This document shows, in pieces, positions 63,601 to 64,000 of a stretch of 64,000 nt of DNA. Every line of letters begins with the position of its first letter. Position 1 is the first letter of the stretch. Under the pieces are notes generated by a model. It saw only the letters and a list, made by a program, of their open reading frames with translations, searched no databases and was not told the origin of the DNA. A program made the position numbers and the translations under genes. This DNA comes from Rhytidiadelphus loreus (taxonomy: Eukaryota > Streptophyta > Bryopsida > Hypnales > Hylocomiaceae). The stretch is taken from assembly GCA_947034895.1 (NCBI GenBank), contig OX344763.1:48793025-48857024 (forward strand), given 5' to 3'.

Positions 63601-64000
63601 CGTATGTATGGCTTGCAGACTTCCACTTCGTCGAGCTAGTGGAAGCACACATTGTACACGGAGACCTCGTGGCCCCAACAAGCTTGTCCTTTCAAATTGT
63701 GCCTGAACAGAACAACCTGAACATGAGAACTAAAATGGTCGCACTTGCACCTCATGACGGAAGTCATCTCGTGTATAGTTGTTTCGCTCTTCCAGCGGCA
63801 CATGATATGTGCGAGCACTTTAGCGTCTTCCCACAAAACCATGCTGTTTAAATGTATGCCTTCCCATAAATTTATAGAACTAGTAACAAATCATTCAGCC
63901 TCTGCTTGCAAGTAATTCACTGACTTCATTCATTCGTGATGCTTCGTCAAGAAAACTGTAATAAGGACAACCACATTCACGAGAGAAGGCAACGGTCCTT
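60503..64000. other. Intergenic DNA, no gene supported
   Basis: After a T-rich run at about 60635-60660 the sequence has balanced composition rich in ACATGT, GTACA and GCATGC words. Short frames occur on both strands (for example 61680-62033 and 62769-63128), with no recognisable domain, splice-consistent chain or RNA gene. Confidence 0.4.

Overview
This is a eukaryotic nuclear window from the plant lineage, a land plant or a close streptophyte alga. The evidence is a complete 42-exon callose synthase gene, plant-type hAT transposon parts, TTTAGGG-type repeats and AT-rich intergenic DNA. Species cannot be fixed from the sequence alone. There are no operons, CRISPR arrays or recognisable rRNA or tRNA genes.

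Layout. 1-4211 is decayed repeat DNA. 4212-21357 is, in my reading, one giant (17.1 kb) hAT transposon. It starts CAGGGTT, ends AACCCTG and is flanked by a perfect 8-bp duplication GGAATGTT (4204-4211 and 21358-21365). Inside lie a protein-kinase-like gene (minus strand, 6679-8175), a zinc-finger-like gene related to the transposase N-terminus (minus strand, 10677-11681) and a broken two-part hAT transposase (plus strand, 15131-15987 and 18152-20800). GC-rich arrays built on (C/G)GACGGCC-type motifs occur near both ends, about 200-300 bp upstream of each of the three gene starts, and once inside the split transposase. Two copies of a 550-bp TTAA-flanked element and two TTTAGGG-like tracts also lie inside it.

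21366-26222 is AT-rich intergenic DNA with an old repeat that also occurs left of the hAT. 26223-42439 (minus strand) is the callose synthase gene: 42 exons, every phase consistent, 1933 codons plus stop. 42440-51500 is its upstream flank and intergenic DNA. 51500-53440 holds direct repeats and a GC-rich 33-bp minisatellite carrying a CACTA-type miniature element.

54456-58841 (minus strand), probably with a further exon up to 59359, is a multi-exon gene joining a ParB/sulfiredoxin-like domain (DGNHR) to a domain resembling a permuted beta-class N6/N4 DNA methyltransferase. Its catalytic motif looks degenerate. A palindrome TCTCGGNNCCGAGA recurs around it, three times inside a 170-bp tandem repeat just upstream. 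60191-60499 is a second CACTA-type miniature element, and the remainder to 64000 has no supportable gene.

How it fits together. The callose synthase is an ordinary conserved housekeeping or developmental gene. The two noteworthy loci are the giant hAT, with accessory genes sharing upstream motif arrays with the transposon ends, and the intron-bearing ParB-methyltransferase-like gene of prokaryotic-like architecture.
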